DNA from: Rhodococcus sp. KRD162
GTDB lineage: Bacteria; Actinomycetota; Actinomycetes; Mycobacteriales; Mycobacteriaceae
DNA length: 64,000 bases
Reading direction: 5' to 3'
NCBI RefSeq assembly: GCF_017168335.1
Contig: NZ_JABFAU010000016.1
Location: forward strand, 77,084-141,083
The notes under the pieces are model-generated. The model was not told the origin of the DNA. It searched no databases and saw only the letters and a program-made list of their open reading frames with translations. Every line of letters starts with the position of its first letter. Within the stretch, counting starts at the first letter, position 1. A program made the translations under genes and the position numbers. Positions 1-8,391 of the stretch are shown here, piece after piece.

Positions 1-3
1 GAG

Positions 4-95
4 CCCACCCGGGCACTTCCCAGCGCCCACCCTGCCCTCGCAAACGCGCGCGCGTTTGCGAGGGCAGGGTGGGCGCTGGGAAGTGCCCGGGTGGG
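4..95. repeat. 92-bp perfect loopless palindrome
   Basis: Every base from 4 to 49 pairs with its partner from 95 to 50 (the coordinates sum to 99), so the element is a perfect inverted repeat with no spacer. The centre is an alternating GC run inside GCAAACGCGCGCGC, a motif seen again at 3605 and 3676. Its role is unknown. It could be a bidirectional terminator, a recombination or protein-binding site, or a fold-back assembly artefact. No gene is visible in 1-208. Confidence 0.85.
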
Positions 96-208
96 AGTTT
101 CTGGCCGCGACTGGTTCCACCAGTCCTCACCACCACCGGAGCGGCGTATCGCGGGGGGTCGTCCAGTCCCTTCGGCCCTGCCGGGGAATTGGCCCTCGTC
201 GACCGTCA

Positions 209-248
209 TGACACCACTGGGGCTTGACGTGACACCACAGTGGTGTCA
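209..248. promoter_or_regulatory. Candidate RHH operator upstream of 259
   Basis: TGACACCACAGTGGTGTCA at 230-248 is a perfect 19-bp palindrome with a single central base. A further half site, TGACACCACTGG, lies at 209-220. The palindrome ends 10 bp before the ATG at 259 of a ribbon-helix-helix protein, which is the usual place for an autoregulatory operator. That the protein binds here is inferred. Confidence 0.6.
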
Positions 249-258
249 TTGTTGAACC

Positions 259-747
259 ATGGAACTTGGGCAGTACGTCAACGATCTCCAACGTCGGTTG
301 GTCGAGGCCGCAGCGACAGGAGACGAGAACACTCGTGCCGCTGCTGAACGACTCGTCGACGGCATGGATGCGGCGACGCGTCTGGTGATGCTCGACGTGC
401 TGTCGGCCGCGGTCGGTGACATCAACCGCGACCTTGCCCCCGGTTCGGTAGACATCAGGCTGCGTGGACGAGAGATCGAATTCGTCGTAGCTGCACCTGT
501 CTCGGATTCGGAAGACGACGAACAAACCTCTCCCAGCATCGAACTCGACGACACAAGCACATCCCGCACCACTCTTCGGCTACCGGACGCGCTGAAATCG
601 CGAGTGGACGAGGCCGCCGCGACTGACGGTATGTCGGTGAATACCTGGTTGGTGCGTGCCGTCGCCACCGCTCTTCAACCCAAACAGCGTCGTGCTGCTC
701 AACGAACGGTTCGTACCGGCGACAACTTCGCAGGCTGGGCGCGCTGA
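259..747 (+). CDS. Ribbon-helix-helix (HicB/Arc-type) DNA-binding regulator
   Basis: Predicted 162-aa cytoplasmic regulator. The C-terminal half carries a ribbon-helix-helix signature at about residues 104-140: a short strand TTLRLPDALK, then two helices ending near WLVRAVATAL. The N-terminal 80 residues are helical with a short strand region, and an acidic linker joins the two parts. The C-terminus is basic. The ATG lies 10 bp after a perfect TGACACCAC palindrome, so autorepression is likely. The gene leads a same-strand cluster with a DUF4097 protein and an ABC exporter, which it probably controls. No toxin partner is visible, so it reads better as a stand-alone regulator than as half of a HicAB pair. 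Confidence 0.75.
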   Translation: MELGQYVNDLQRRLVEAAATGDENTRAAAERLVDGMDAATRLVMLDVLSAAVGDINRDLAPGSVDIRLRGREIEFVVAAPVSDSEDDEQTSPSIELDDTSTSRTTLRLPDALKSRVDEAAATDGMSVNTWLVRAVATALQPKQRRAAQRTVRTGDNFAGWAR

Positions 748-825
748 CCGTCCGAACCGCCACAACCTTTCATTGACTCTGCACCGAGCAGGGTTACACA
801 ACCATGCCCATACGGAGGTACCGCT

Positions 826-1677
826 ATGCCCGAATTCGCTACCCCGACGCCGATCGACCTGGCCATCGATCTACAGGTCGGCAGCATCGAAGTCGTTGCG
901 ACAGAACGCACTGACACCGTCGTGACCGTCACACCCACCAATCCGTCCAAAGCTGTCGACCGCAAAGGGGCCGAGAACACAAAGGTCGAGTTCGACGGAG
1001 AACGGCTCACCGTCATCGGTCCGAAGGCGCGCATCAGCTTCTTCGGCCCGACGGAGTCCGTCGACGTGAAAGTCGAACTACCACAGGGATCTCGACTCAC
1101 TGCGGAGGTTGCAGCAGGGAGCCTCCGCACCGTGGGTGATCTCGGTGCCGTGCGAGTCAAGAGTGCGATGGGAGCGGTGGAGGTGGATTCAGCAGAGGAT
1201 CTGTGGATTCGAGCCGGGCACGGTAACGCGACAGTCGGTACCGCGCTGGGCAACATCGACATCACTGCCGACCACGGCCAGATTCGAGTCGGAACGGTCG
1301 TCGGCGCTGCGACGCTCAAGGCATCGCACGGCTCGATCATGGTGCGGCAATCCGGCACTGACCTCGACGCCAAGCTTTCGTACGGCGATCTCGATATCGA
1401 GAAGTCACCAGGCGCAGTGAGTGCTAAGACCGCATACGGCAGTATCAATCTCCACGAAGTATCTTGTGGTGCAATCCAAGTCGAGAGCGGATACGGGCAG
1501 ATCACCGTCGGTGTGCTGCGGGGTGTGCCGGCATGGCTCGACCTGTCCTCGAAGGACGGGCACGTTCGCAACGAACTCGATCCCGAAGGCCCATCCGACG
1601 AGACGGAAGAGAGTGTCACGATTCGTGCTCGAACGCGATACGGCGACATTGCCGTCCGGCATGCGCAGCACAGCTGA
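826..1677 (+). CDS. DUF4097 family beta-repeat protein
   Basis: 283-aa protein built almost wholly of short repeated strands with recurrent G-D/G-S turns (for example GNIDITADHGQIRVGTVVG), the right-handed beta-repeat pattern of DUF4097/putative adhesin domains. There is no signal peptide or membrane segment, so it is probably cytoplasmic. It lies 78 bp after the RHH regulator and 16 bp before an ABC ATPase, an arrangement consistent with one operon. The molecular role of DUF4097 proteins in actinobacteria is not established. The context suggests a link to envelope stress or efflux, but that is inference. Confidence 0.75.
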   Translation: MPEFATPTPIDLAIDLQVGSIEVVATERTDTVVTVTPTNPSKAVDRKGAENTKVEFDGERLTVIGPKARISFFGPTESVDVKVELPQGSRLTAEVAAGSLRTVGDLGAVRVKSAMGAVEVDSAEDLWIRAGHGNATVGTALGNIDITADHGQIRVGTVVGAATLKASHGSIMVRQSGTDLDAKLSYGDLDIEKSPGAVSAKTAYGSINLHEVSCGAIQVESGYGQITVGVLRGVPAWLDLSSKDGHVRNELDPEGPSDETEESVTIRARTRYGDIAVRHAQHS

Positions 1678-1693
1678 GAGGCAAGGACCGGAC

Positions 1694-2632
1694 ATGAAGA
1701 CGCCCGCAATCGAGGCCCGTGGTCTGCACAAGTCATATGGCGACAAACGGGTACTGGACGGTGTCGACCTCACCGTCGATGCCGGCACCGTCACCGCACT
1801 GCTCGGGTCCAACGGGGCAGGCAAGACCACGACCGTCCATATTCTGTCCACTCTCGTTCGGCCGGAGGGTGGTTCGGCAACAGTCGCAGGCTGCGACGTC
1901 GTCGCCGACCCCGGCGGCGTTCGTGCAGCAATCGGTCTCACCGGTCAGTTCTCGGCGGTCGACAACCTCCTGACCGGCGAGGAGAACCTGATGTTGATGG
2001 CCAGGCTGCGCCATCTCGGCTCGCGATCCAAGCGGCGGGTGGCTGAGTTGCTCGAACAGTTCGATCTCGTCGAGTCCGGTCGAAAGCCATTGTCCACGTA
2101 CTCGGGTGGTATGCGACGCAGGCTCGACCTCGCGATGAGTCTCGTCGCCCCACCCCGCGTGATCTTTCTCGACGAGCCGACGACGGGTCTCGACCCACGA
2201 AGCCGACGCACCATGTGGGACATCGTCCGATCCCTCGTATCTGACGGCACCACAGTGCTGCTCACCACCCAATACCTCGACGAGGCAGACGAACTCGCAG
2301 ATCGTGTCGCAGTACTCGACGGCGGCCGGATCGTCGCCGACGGTACCCCGGACGAGCTGAAGCGTCGTATACCTGGCGGCCACATCCGATTGTGCTTCGC
2401 CGATGTCGCCGCGCTCGACGAGGCAGCCCGCGCATTCGGCGATGCGGTGCTCGACACTGACGGACTTGCACTGTCGATACCCACCGATGGGAGCGTCCGA
2501 ACGCTGCAGGCGGTGCTGGATCGACTGGGCTCCGCGGGCGTCGAGGCCGAGGACCTGAGTATCCATACCCCCGACCTCGATGACGTGTTCATGGCTCTGA
2601 CCGGCCGGACCGACAGCAAGGATGCATCATGA
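1694..2632 (+). CDS. DrrA-type ABC transporter ATP-binding protein
   Basis: 312-aa ATPase subunit of an ABC-2 exporter. Walker A is at about residues 38-46 (GSNGAGKTT), the signature YSGGM at 136-140 and Walker B VIFLDE at 156-161. The C-terminal extension of about 80 residues is typical of the daunorubicin-resistance (DrrA) subfamily. The ATG at 1694 is preferred over an upstream in-frame start because it begins exactly at the domain and leaves the DUF4097 gene intact. The stop overlaps the permease ATG as ATGA, indicating translational coupling. The exported substrate cannot be told from sequence. Confidence 0.88.
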   Translation: MKTPAIEARGLHKSYGDKRVLDGVDLTVDAGTVTALLGSNGAGKTTTVHILSTLVRPEGGSATVAGCDVVADPGGVRAAIGLTGQFSAVDNLLTGEENLMLMARLRHLGSRSKRRVAELLEQFDLVESGRKPLSTYSGGMRRRLDLAMSLVAPPRVIFLDEPTTGLDPRSRRTMWDIVRSLVSDGTTVLLTTQYLDEADELADRVAVLDGGRIVADGTPDELKRRIPGGHIRLCFADVAALDEAARAFGDAVLDTDGLALSIPTDGSVRTLQAVLDRLGSAGVEAEDLSIHTPDLDDVFMALTGRTDSKDAS

Positions 2633-3429
2633 CCACAACGATCACCTATACGGTCGGCGACTCGATCACGATGCTCCGCCGAAATCTCCTGCACATCGTG
2701 CGGTATCCGGGTCTGACGATGTTCGTCATCGGAGCGCCCGTGGTGTTCCTGATGCTGTTCGTCTTCGTGTTCGGGGGAACGCTCGGCGCAGGGCTTCCCA
2801 GTGTGAATCCCGAAGGTGGACGCACAGCGTATCTGCCGTACGTGATGCCCGGCATCCTCGCCATGACGATCGCAGGCACAGCCGGTGGGACGGCGACCAC
2901 CGTGGCAATGGACATGACCGAAGGCATCACCGCGCGGTTCCGAACGATGGCGATCTCGCGGGCTGCGGTTCTGGCCGGCCACGTGCTCGGCAATACGGTG
3001 CAGGCCGTTCTCGGAGTGGTGGTGGTCCTTGCAGTGGGAATCGCTGTGGGCTTTCGACCGAATGCAGGTTTGCTGCAATGGATCTCGGTCGGTCTGATGG
3101 TGGTGCTCATTGCGTTCGCAATCAGTTGGCTCGCGGTGGCGATGGGAATGGCGTCGAAATCGGTGGAAACCGCGAGCAACCTGCCAATGCTGTTGCTGCT
3201 GTTACCTTTTCTGGGAAGCGGGTTCGTGCCGACCGACACGATGCCGTCGGGACTGCGATGGTTCGCCGAGTACCAACCGTTCACTCCATTCGTCGAAACT
3301 CTGCGCGGACTCTTGACGGGGGAGCCGCTGGGTGCGAACCTGCCACTGGCACTTGGCTGGTGCGCGGGGATCACACTGGCGGGATACGTTTGGGCGATGG
3401 CGATCTACGAGAAGAAGTCGGTTCGCTGA
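2629..3429 (+). CDS. ABC-2 type permease (DrrB-like)
   Basis: 266-aa integral membrane protein with about six hydrophobic segments and the ABC-2 permease layout. It has a first membrane helix around residues 25-50, a cluster of helices between 100 and 200, and a final helix near the C-terminus before a basic tail. It starts inside the stop codon of the ATPase gene, so the two proteins should be made together and form the exporter. It is the last gene of the RHH-DUF4097-ABC cluster. No strong terminator hairpin follows; the next 330 bp hold only small repeats. Confidence 0.85.
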   Translation: MTTTITYTVGDSITMLRRNLLHIVRYPGLTMFVIGAPVVFLMLFVFVFGGTLGAGLPSVNPEGGRTAYLPYVMPGILAMTIAGTAGGTATTVAMDMTEGITARFRTMAISRAAVLAGHVLGNTVQAVLGVVVVLAVGIAVGFRPNAGLLQWISVGLMVVLIAFAISWLAVAMGMASKSVETASNLPMLLLLLPFLGSGFVPTDTMPSGLRWFAEYQPFTPFVETLRGLLTGEPLGANLPLALGWCAGITLAGYVWAMAIYEKKSVR

Positions 3430-3604
3430 GAATTACCGATCAGGTGTCGGTGCGATGGGGTGAGCCGGATACTCCCGAAGCACCAGTGAAGTACTCACCG
3501 GACCGAAGCGGCCGGGACGGGTGAACGAAACTCCGCAAGACCGGACATCGTGATTCGCCGTCGAGTTGCAACACTCGACTGATCTCGCGAGCATCGTACG
3601 CATT

Positions 3605-3700
3605 CGCAAACGCGCGCGCATTCGTCAGAGGCGCGCAGAATAGACACCGGTGGGGTGGCGAATCCGAACGCACCTGGCAAACGCGCGCGCATTTGCGAGG
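3605..3700. repeat. Two copies of GCAAACGCGCGCGC motif
   Basis: CGCAAACGCGCGCGCATTCG at 3605-3624 and GCAAACGCGCGCGCATTTGC at 3677-3696 repeat the core of the palindrome at 4-95. The second copy keeps a short inverted repeat (GCAAA/TTTGC) and the following GAGG. The stretch 3430-3760 has no gene that I can support. Confidence 0.6.
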
Positions 3701-3708
3701 GGCCGGGG

Positions 3709-3773
3709 GGATCAGACCACCGGCGGATCAGAACACCGGCGGATCAGACCACCGGGCGGATCAGACCACCGCC
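3709..3773. repeat. 16-bp tandem repeat, four units
   Basis: Units beginning GGATCAGA at 3709, 3725, 3741 and 3758 follow GGATCAGACCACCGGC with one substitution and one extra base. The last unit contains the TGA stop of the minus-strand MocR gene, so the array abuts and partly encodes its C-terminus. Confidence 0.75.
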
Positions 3774-5224
3774 GCGGGCCTGTTCGACGCGATCGACGGC
3801 GTCGGCGTACCCGCCGAACTCAGGCGAGCAAGGATCTCTACGGCTGAGCTGATTTCAGGCAGTGAACGGGTGAAGGGGATGCGCTGATGATCATCGAACG
3901 CATATCCCGTTCCGAACCGCAGCCCGGGTGCCAGCAGCAGGCCACGAGAGTGAGCTTCGGCGACGAGCGCACTGGATCGAATGCCGTCGGGCAGCGAACA
4001 CCATAGGGACAGGCCACCATCTGGAACCCTGAAGTGCCAGTCCGGCAGGTGATCTCGCATCAGCGCCACGGTGTGATCACGTGTGGCTCTCGACAGGTCG
4101 GCGCGCACCCGGCGTACCTCGTCGTACTTGCCCATCAACTCGACCGCAGCCAGCTGATCGAGAATGGAGACCGACAGTTGGCGTCGAGCATAGGTTGCGG
4201 CGACGTGCGCCAGCCGACCTGCTTCGGCGCGGACCCAGCCGACTCGCAGTCCGCCCCACACCGTCTTGCTCGTCGACCCGATGGTCACTGTCGCGATGTC
4301 CGGAGTGGCCGCGCCGAAGGGTTCGAGGTCGGGTGAGCCGTCGAGGGACAGATCGGCTGCCACCTCGTCGACGATGGTCAAGACCGAGTGGCGATGCATC
4401 GTCGCGGACAGCTGCCGGCGAGTGTGCAGAGGCAGCCGCGCACCCGACGGATTGGAGAAATCGGGCATGAAGTAGGCCAGCGTCGGGGCGCTCTGCCGTG
4501 CGGCTCGGTCTGCGGCCGCGACGAAACCTTCGGTGTCGTCGGGGTCGACAGGCACCGGGATGCATCGACCACCGAGTGAGTGGGTGAGCTCGACGACACC
4601 GGGATACGTCGGGTGCTCGACCAGTACGCGAGCCCCCGGTTCGGTGAACGTCGCCAGCACTGCGTGGATGGCGTCGGTGGCACCGGCGGTGACGAGGATG
4701 TTCTCGGCGGTGGTCGGCACACCACGCCCTCGGTAATAGGCGGCGATCGCTTCGCGAAGTTCGAGAAGCCCGAGAGGGGCATAACCGCCCGCGTCGAATC
4801 GGCCCCGAACTCGCTCGGCTGCGATCGCGTAAGCGTCGGCCAGCAGAGGGGACGCCGACGGTGACGCGTTGACCAATTCCAGCGTGGCAGCGTCACGATC
4901 GCCGGCGAGAGATCCCCATGAGGGCAACGAACCCGTTGGGGAAACGTATGTGCCAGAGCCGCGTTGGGCGCTGATCCATCCGCTGTCGCGAAGATGTCGG
5001 TAGGCCGAAGCCACCGTCACCCGGCTGACGTCGAGGCTGATCGACAGTGCCCGTTCGGCGGGCAGTCGCGTCTGAGCTGCTACCTCACCGCTCTCGATCA
5101 ACCTCCGCAACTCGTCGGCGATCCCGAGATAGAGCGGCCCATCGGACCGGTCACGCAGAGTCGACGGGTCGATACGAGCAGCGAGTTCCGAGGCCGAGAT
5201 CGAGGTGGTATCCAACGAGTCCAT
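3761..5224 (-). CDS. MocR family GntR/aminotransferase regulator
   Basis: 487-aa fusion of an N-terminal GntR winged helix (about residues 28-98, with the ISAQRGSGTYV end) and a class I/II aminotransferase-like domain (about 120-470). The PLP lysine is in GSTSKT (K320), and the NPSG motif lies near 258-261. MocR proteins sense PLP or an amino compound and control nearby metabolic genes. The ATG at 5224 is chosen because upstream codons lack family similarity. A 9-bp inverted repeat overlaps the start. The C-terminus (AAVV-stop) is encoded by the last unit of a 16-bp tandem array, so the last residues may be recent. The target is not clear from the neighbours. Confidence 0.88.
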   Translation of the reverse strand: MDSLDTTSISASELAARIDPSTLRDRSDGPLYLGIADELRRLIESGEVAAQTRLPAERALSISLDVSRVTVASAYRHLRDSGWISAQRGSGTYVSPTGSLPSWGSLAGDRDAATLELVNASPSASPLLADAYAIAAERVRGRFDAGGYAPLGLLELREAIAAYYRGRGVPTTAENILVTAGATDAIHAVLATFTEPGARVLVEHPTYPGVVELTHSLGGRCIPVPVDPDDTEGFVAAADRAARQSAPTLAYFMPDFSNPSGARLPLHTRRQLSATMHRHSVLTIVDEVAADLSLDGSPDLEPFGAATPDIATVTIGSTSKTVWGGLRVGWVRAEAGRLAHVAATYARRQLSVSILDQLAAVELMGKYDEVRRVRADLSRATRDHTVALMRDHLPDWHFRVPDGGLSLWCSLPDGIRSSALVAEAHSRGLLLAPGLRFGTGYAFDDHQRIPFTRSLPEISSAVEILARLSSAGTPTPSIASNRPAAVV

Positions 5225-5252
5225 GCAGGCCACTGTTGCACACTGGCCTGCA
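5224..5252. promoter_or_regulatory. Inverted repeat over mocR start
   Basis: TGCAGGCCA (5224-5232) and TGGCCTGCA (5244-5252) form a perfect 9-bp inverted repeat with an 11-bp spacer, covering the start of the MocR gene and facing the divergent side. It is a plausible autoregulatory site. Binding is inferred. Confidence 0.4.
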
Positions 5253-5286
5253 CTATTCACGCTGAATGCAGTCCATTGTTGGGTCC

Positions 5287-5412
5287 ATGATCGCAATTGG
5301 AGCTGTATTGGCCTTGTCTTTGGTGGGGGCGGGTTGGACCGTGGTCGCACTGCGCGAGGGCGGGAGAAGCGCGCCGACGGGTCCGCCGCGAAGCCGAGTG
5401 CACGCCGACTGA
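5287..5412 (+). CDS. Possible small membrane protein, maybe truncated
   Basis: A 41-codon frame starts MIAIGAVLALSLVGAGW, a clear single hydrophobic segment, followed by a basic tail, and stops at TGA. The same frame stays open after the TGA with a plausible continuation (DIAAFEIGIGEFEAQ). A Trp codon changed to TGA is therefore possible. It lies between the MocR and AraC genes on the plus strand. I do not recognise a family, and the coding call is weak. Confidence 0.25.
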   Translation: MIAIGAVLALSLVGAGWTVVALREGGRSAPTGPPRSRVHAD

Positions 5413-5476
5413 GACATCGCCGCGTTCGAGATAGGCATCGGCGAATTCGAGGCGCAATCGGCGGCGACGGAGGACA

Positions 5477-6472
5477 ATGCAGTCCATGCCCATCGCCGCG
5501 TCCGCACGAGCCTCCGCGCGGGCTCCGCTGGCGGCCCCCGTCGAGTTCTCCACCCGAGATCTGCCGCCCGAAGAACGCATCGAGCGCTGGGAGGACCACA
5601 ACGCGGATGTGCTGCTCGGGCTGCGTTGCCGCATGCTGGAGGTGAAGAAGCTCGATGCCACCGGAACGAATGTGCGGATAGGTTCCGTGGACCTGGCGCG
5701 GGTGGTCGGAACAGCGCACGTGGTGGAACGAGACGCGGAGTTGATTCGGCAGCAACCGTCGGACTCGGTCATGATGTATTTCAGCCTCGTCGGCGATGCC
5801 TTTTTCTACTCGCAGGACGGCATCCGAGCCGTCGGCCCGGGGCAGGGGCTGCTGCTCGACGCGGACACTCCGTTCATGCGGGGCTTCTCCCACGGCCTCG
5901 AGGAGTTGGTGATGAAGATGCCCCGCTCGCTGTTCGGGGACGTGTCGAACGCGGCATCTCTCGTGGGTCCCACAGTGTTCGACTTCTCCTCGACCGGCAA
6001 CGTGTACGCAGCAGCGCTCGCTCGGCAAATCGGGGGAGCGATAGGTCGAGACGGAGCCCCGCCGGACGAGAGCGCCATCCTCGAACTGGTATCGGTGCTC
6101 ACCACCGGTGCGCGCACCAACCTGAACGCCGCCCACCGCGCGGCAGCCCGATCGTTCATCGAACCCCGTCTGGCCGACGCGTCGCTGTCAGCAGCGCACA
6201 TCGCACGCGGGGTCGGAATCAGTGCCCGGCACCTGTCGCGGGCGTTCGCCGACGATGGGGTCAGCGTGCCCCAGTACATCCTCGAACGCCGACTCGAGCA
6301 GGCACACGCAATGCTCACTCGACCACTGGGCGCATCGGCAACTGTTGCCGAGGTAGCACTGGCGTGTGGGTTTTCTTCTGCCAGATACTTTTCGAGCGCA
6401 TTCGTGGCACGGTTCGGTCAGCGCGCATCCGATGTTCGACGCGACGCGGTGATCGGCCGATCAGCAGGGTGA
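5477..6472 (+). CDS. AraC family activator of the adjacent aromatic operon
   Basis: 331-aa regulator with an N-terminal AraC-binding-like (cupin-type) domain at about residues 25-200 and a C-terminal double helix-turn-helix (about 225-320). The HTH part includes IARGVGISARHLSRAF and the second-helix signature VAEVALACGFSSARYFSSAF. It precedes, in the same direction, the flavin monooxygenase-maleylacetate reductase-hydroxyquinol dioxygenase genes, so control of that operon in response to an aromatic inducer is the natural inference. GGAGG at 5469-5473 fits poorly with both ATG 5477 and ATG 5486, so the start is uncertain by three residues. Confidence 0.85.
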   Translation: MQSMPIAASARASARAPLAAPVEFSTRDLPPEERIERWEDHNADVLLGLRCRMLEVKKLDATGTNVRIGSVDLARVVGTAHVVERDAELIRQQPSDSVMMYFSLVGDAFFYSQDGIRAVGPGQGLLLDADTPFMRGFSHGLEELVMKMPRSLFGDVSNAASLVGPTVFDFSSTGNVYAAALARQIGGAIGRDGAPPDESAILELVSVLTTGARTNLNAAHRAAARSFIEPRLADASLSAAHIARGVGISARHLSRAFADDGVSVPQYILERRLEQAHAMLTRPLGASATVAEVALACGFSSARYFSSAFVARFGQRASDVRRDAVIGRSAG

Positions 6473-6603
6473 CAGTCATGGAATCGGCCATCGCTCATCA
6501 TTTGCGCCGTACTCGGTGTCATCCATCGATCTCGACGGCTGTGGTGCAGCACACTCGGTAGGTGGGCCCGAGACGAGCGTCGGGCACGACGAAGGGCGAT
6601 CCC

Positions 6604-8391
6604 ATGCCAGCGTTCGACGATGGTCACAAGGCCACAGAGTTGCCCGATTCCTCGGTGGTGGAAACCGATGTTCTCATCGTCGGTTCGGGTCCGGCGGGTG
6701 GATCGGCGGCTCTACTGCTGTCCACTCTGGGAATCCCCAACATCATGATCACCAAGTACCGCTGGACGGCCAACACACCCCGCGCGCACATCACCAACCA
6801 GCGAACCATGGAGATATTCCGTGACCTCGGCATCGCCGAGCAGGTGTTGGCCGAGGCGACCCCACACGAACTCATCGGCGACACCGTTTTCTGCACGTCG
6901 ATCGCAGGCGAGGAGATCGGCCGAATCCGAACGTGGGGAACCGGTGCCGACCGTGAGGCGGACTATCGCCTCGCATCGCCATGCTCGACGGTCGACATCC
7001 CGCAGACCTTCCTCGAACCGCTCCTGGTGAAGAACGCGACGATGCGGGGAACCCACGCGCAGTTCTCCACCGAATACCTCTCGCACGTGCAGGACGCCGA
7101 CGGTGTCGATGTTTCGGTGGTCGATCGGCTCACCGGGCACCACTACACGATTCGCGCCAAGTATCTGGTCGGTGCGGACGGGGCACGGTCTGCAGTTGCC
7201 GCGGACATCGACTTGCCGTACCAAGGCGCGATGGACGTCGCCGGGTCGATGAACATCACGTTCAAGGCGGACATCGCCGAGTACGTCGGACATCGACCGT
7301 CGGTGCTGTACTGGGTGATTCAGCCCGGATCGAATGTCGGCGGCATCGGTGCCGGATTGGTGCGGATGGTGCGGCCGTGGAACGAATGGCTGGTGGTCTG
7401 GGGATTCGACATCGCAGAGCCACCGCCGGTGGTGGACGAGGCGGCCGCCGTCGAGATCGTTCGAAGCCTGCTCGGAATGCCCGAACTGCACGTGGAGATC
7501 ACCGGAACATCGTTGTGGGGCAACAACGAAATGTACGCCACTGAACTGCAGAAAGGACGGGTGTTCTGTGTGGGCGATGCCATCCACCGACATCCGCCGA
7601 GCAACGGTTTGGGTTCCAATACCTCGATCCAGGATTCGTACAATCTGGCGTGGAAGCTCGCCTCGGTGCTGAACGGCCATGCAGGGGAGGCCCTGCTCGA
7701 TACGTACAGCACCGAGAGGGCCCCGGTAGCGCAGCGCATCGTCGAGCGCGCCGGTCGCTCCAGCCGTGAATTCGCCGGCCTCTTCGATGCCCTCGGAGTC
7801 ACCGACGCGAAGACAGAGGAGGAGATGATCGAACGGATAAACGAGCGTAAGGCGAACACCCCTGCAGGAGCCGCCAAACGTTCGGCGCTCGCTGCCGCGA
7901 TGAAGACCAAGCACTACGAATTCAACGCGCATGGAGTCGAATTGGGGCAGTTCTACAGGTCCTCGGCCATCGTGTCGGACGGTGAGCTGCCCGAGCCCGA
8001 GCGAGATCGAGACCTGTACTACCAGGTCTCCACCCTGCCCGGATCTCACCTCCCCCACGCGTGGGTGGGCGACCACAGGCACAAGCGTGCGATGCTCGAC
8101 CTTGCGCCCTACAACCGCTTCACGCTCGTCACCGGCGTGGCCGGATCGGACTGGGCATCGGCCGCGGACAAGGTCGGCCACGAACTGGGTGTGCCGATCG
8201 AGACCGTCGTCATCGGACCTGGACGCGAGGTGACCGATCTCTACTTCGACTGGGCGCGGCTACGCGAGGTAACCGAGAGCGGCGCGTTGCTGGTGCGACC
8301 GGACAAGCACATCTGTTGGCGTGCAGACGAACTGGTCTCCGGTGCCGAAGATGCTCTCCGCCGCGCCCTGACGGCGGTGCTGGCCCGATGA
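6604..8391 (+). CDS. FAD-dependent aromatic hydroxylase (resorcinol/phenol type)
   Basis: 595-aa group A flavoprotein monooxygenase of the PheA/TfdB/MhpA class. The FAD Rossmann motif GSGPAGG is near residues 27-33, a GADGARS motif lies mid-protein, and GDAIHRHPPSNGLGSNTSIQD is the conserved FAD/pyrophosphate-binding GD motif. The C-terminal thioredoxin-like domain is present. It uses NAD(P)H and O2 to hydroxylate a phenolic ring. The next genes cleave hydroxyquinol and reduce maleylacetate, so resorcinol 4-hydroxylation to hydroxyquinol is the best guess. A chlorophenol or nitrophenol substrate cannot be excluded. ATG 6604 is preferred over 6562 as it begins at the family start. Confidence 0.85.
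   Translation: MPAFDDGHKATELPDSSVVETDVLIVGSGPAGGSAALLLSTLGIPNIMITKYRWTANTPRAHITNQRTMEIFRDLGIAEQVLAEATPHELIGDTVFCTSIAGEEIGRIRTWGTGADREADYRLASPCSTVDIPQTFLEPLLVKNATMRGTHAQFSTEYLSHVQDADGVDVSVVDRLTGHHYTIRAKYLVGADGARSAVAADIDLPYQGAMDVAGSMNITFKADIAEYVGHRPSVLYWVIQPGSNVGGIGAGLVRMVRPWNEWLVVWGFDIAEPPPVVDEAAAVEIVRSLLGMPELHVEITGTSLWGNNEMYATELQKGRVFCVGDAIHRHPPSNGLGSNTSIQDSYNLAWKLASVLNGHAGEALLDTYSTERAPVAQRIVERAGRSSREFAGLFDALGVTDAKTEEEMIERINERKANTPAGAAKRSALAAAMKTKHYEFNAHGVELGQFYRSSAIVSDGELPEPERDRDLYYQVSTLPGSHLPHAWVGDHRHKRAMLDLAPYNRFTLVTGVAGSDWASAADKVGHELGVPIETVVIGPGREVTDLYFDWARLREVTESGALLVRPDKHICWRADELVSGAEDALRRALTAVLAR

Noticed and set aside
3709-3773. CRISPR-like array
   Set aside because: The units are 16 bp and directly abut one another without spacers.
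6712-8181. 489-codon minus-strand frame opposite the flavin monooxygenase
   Set aside because: No domain or ribosome-binding site; the plus-strand gene has complete FAD motifs.
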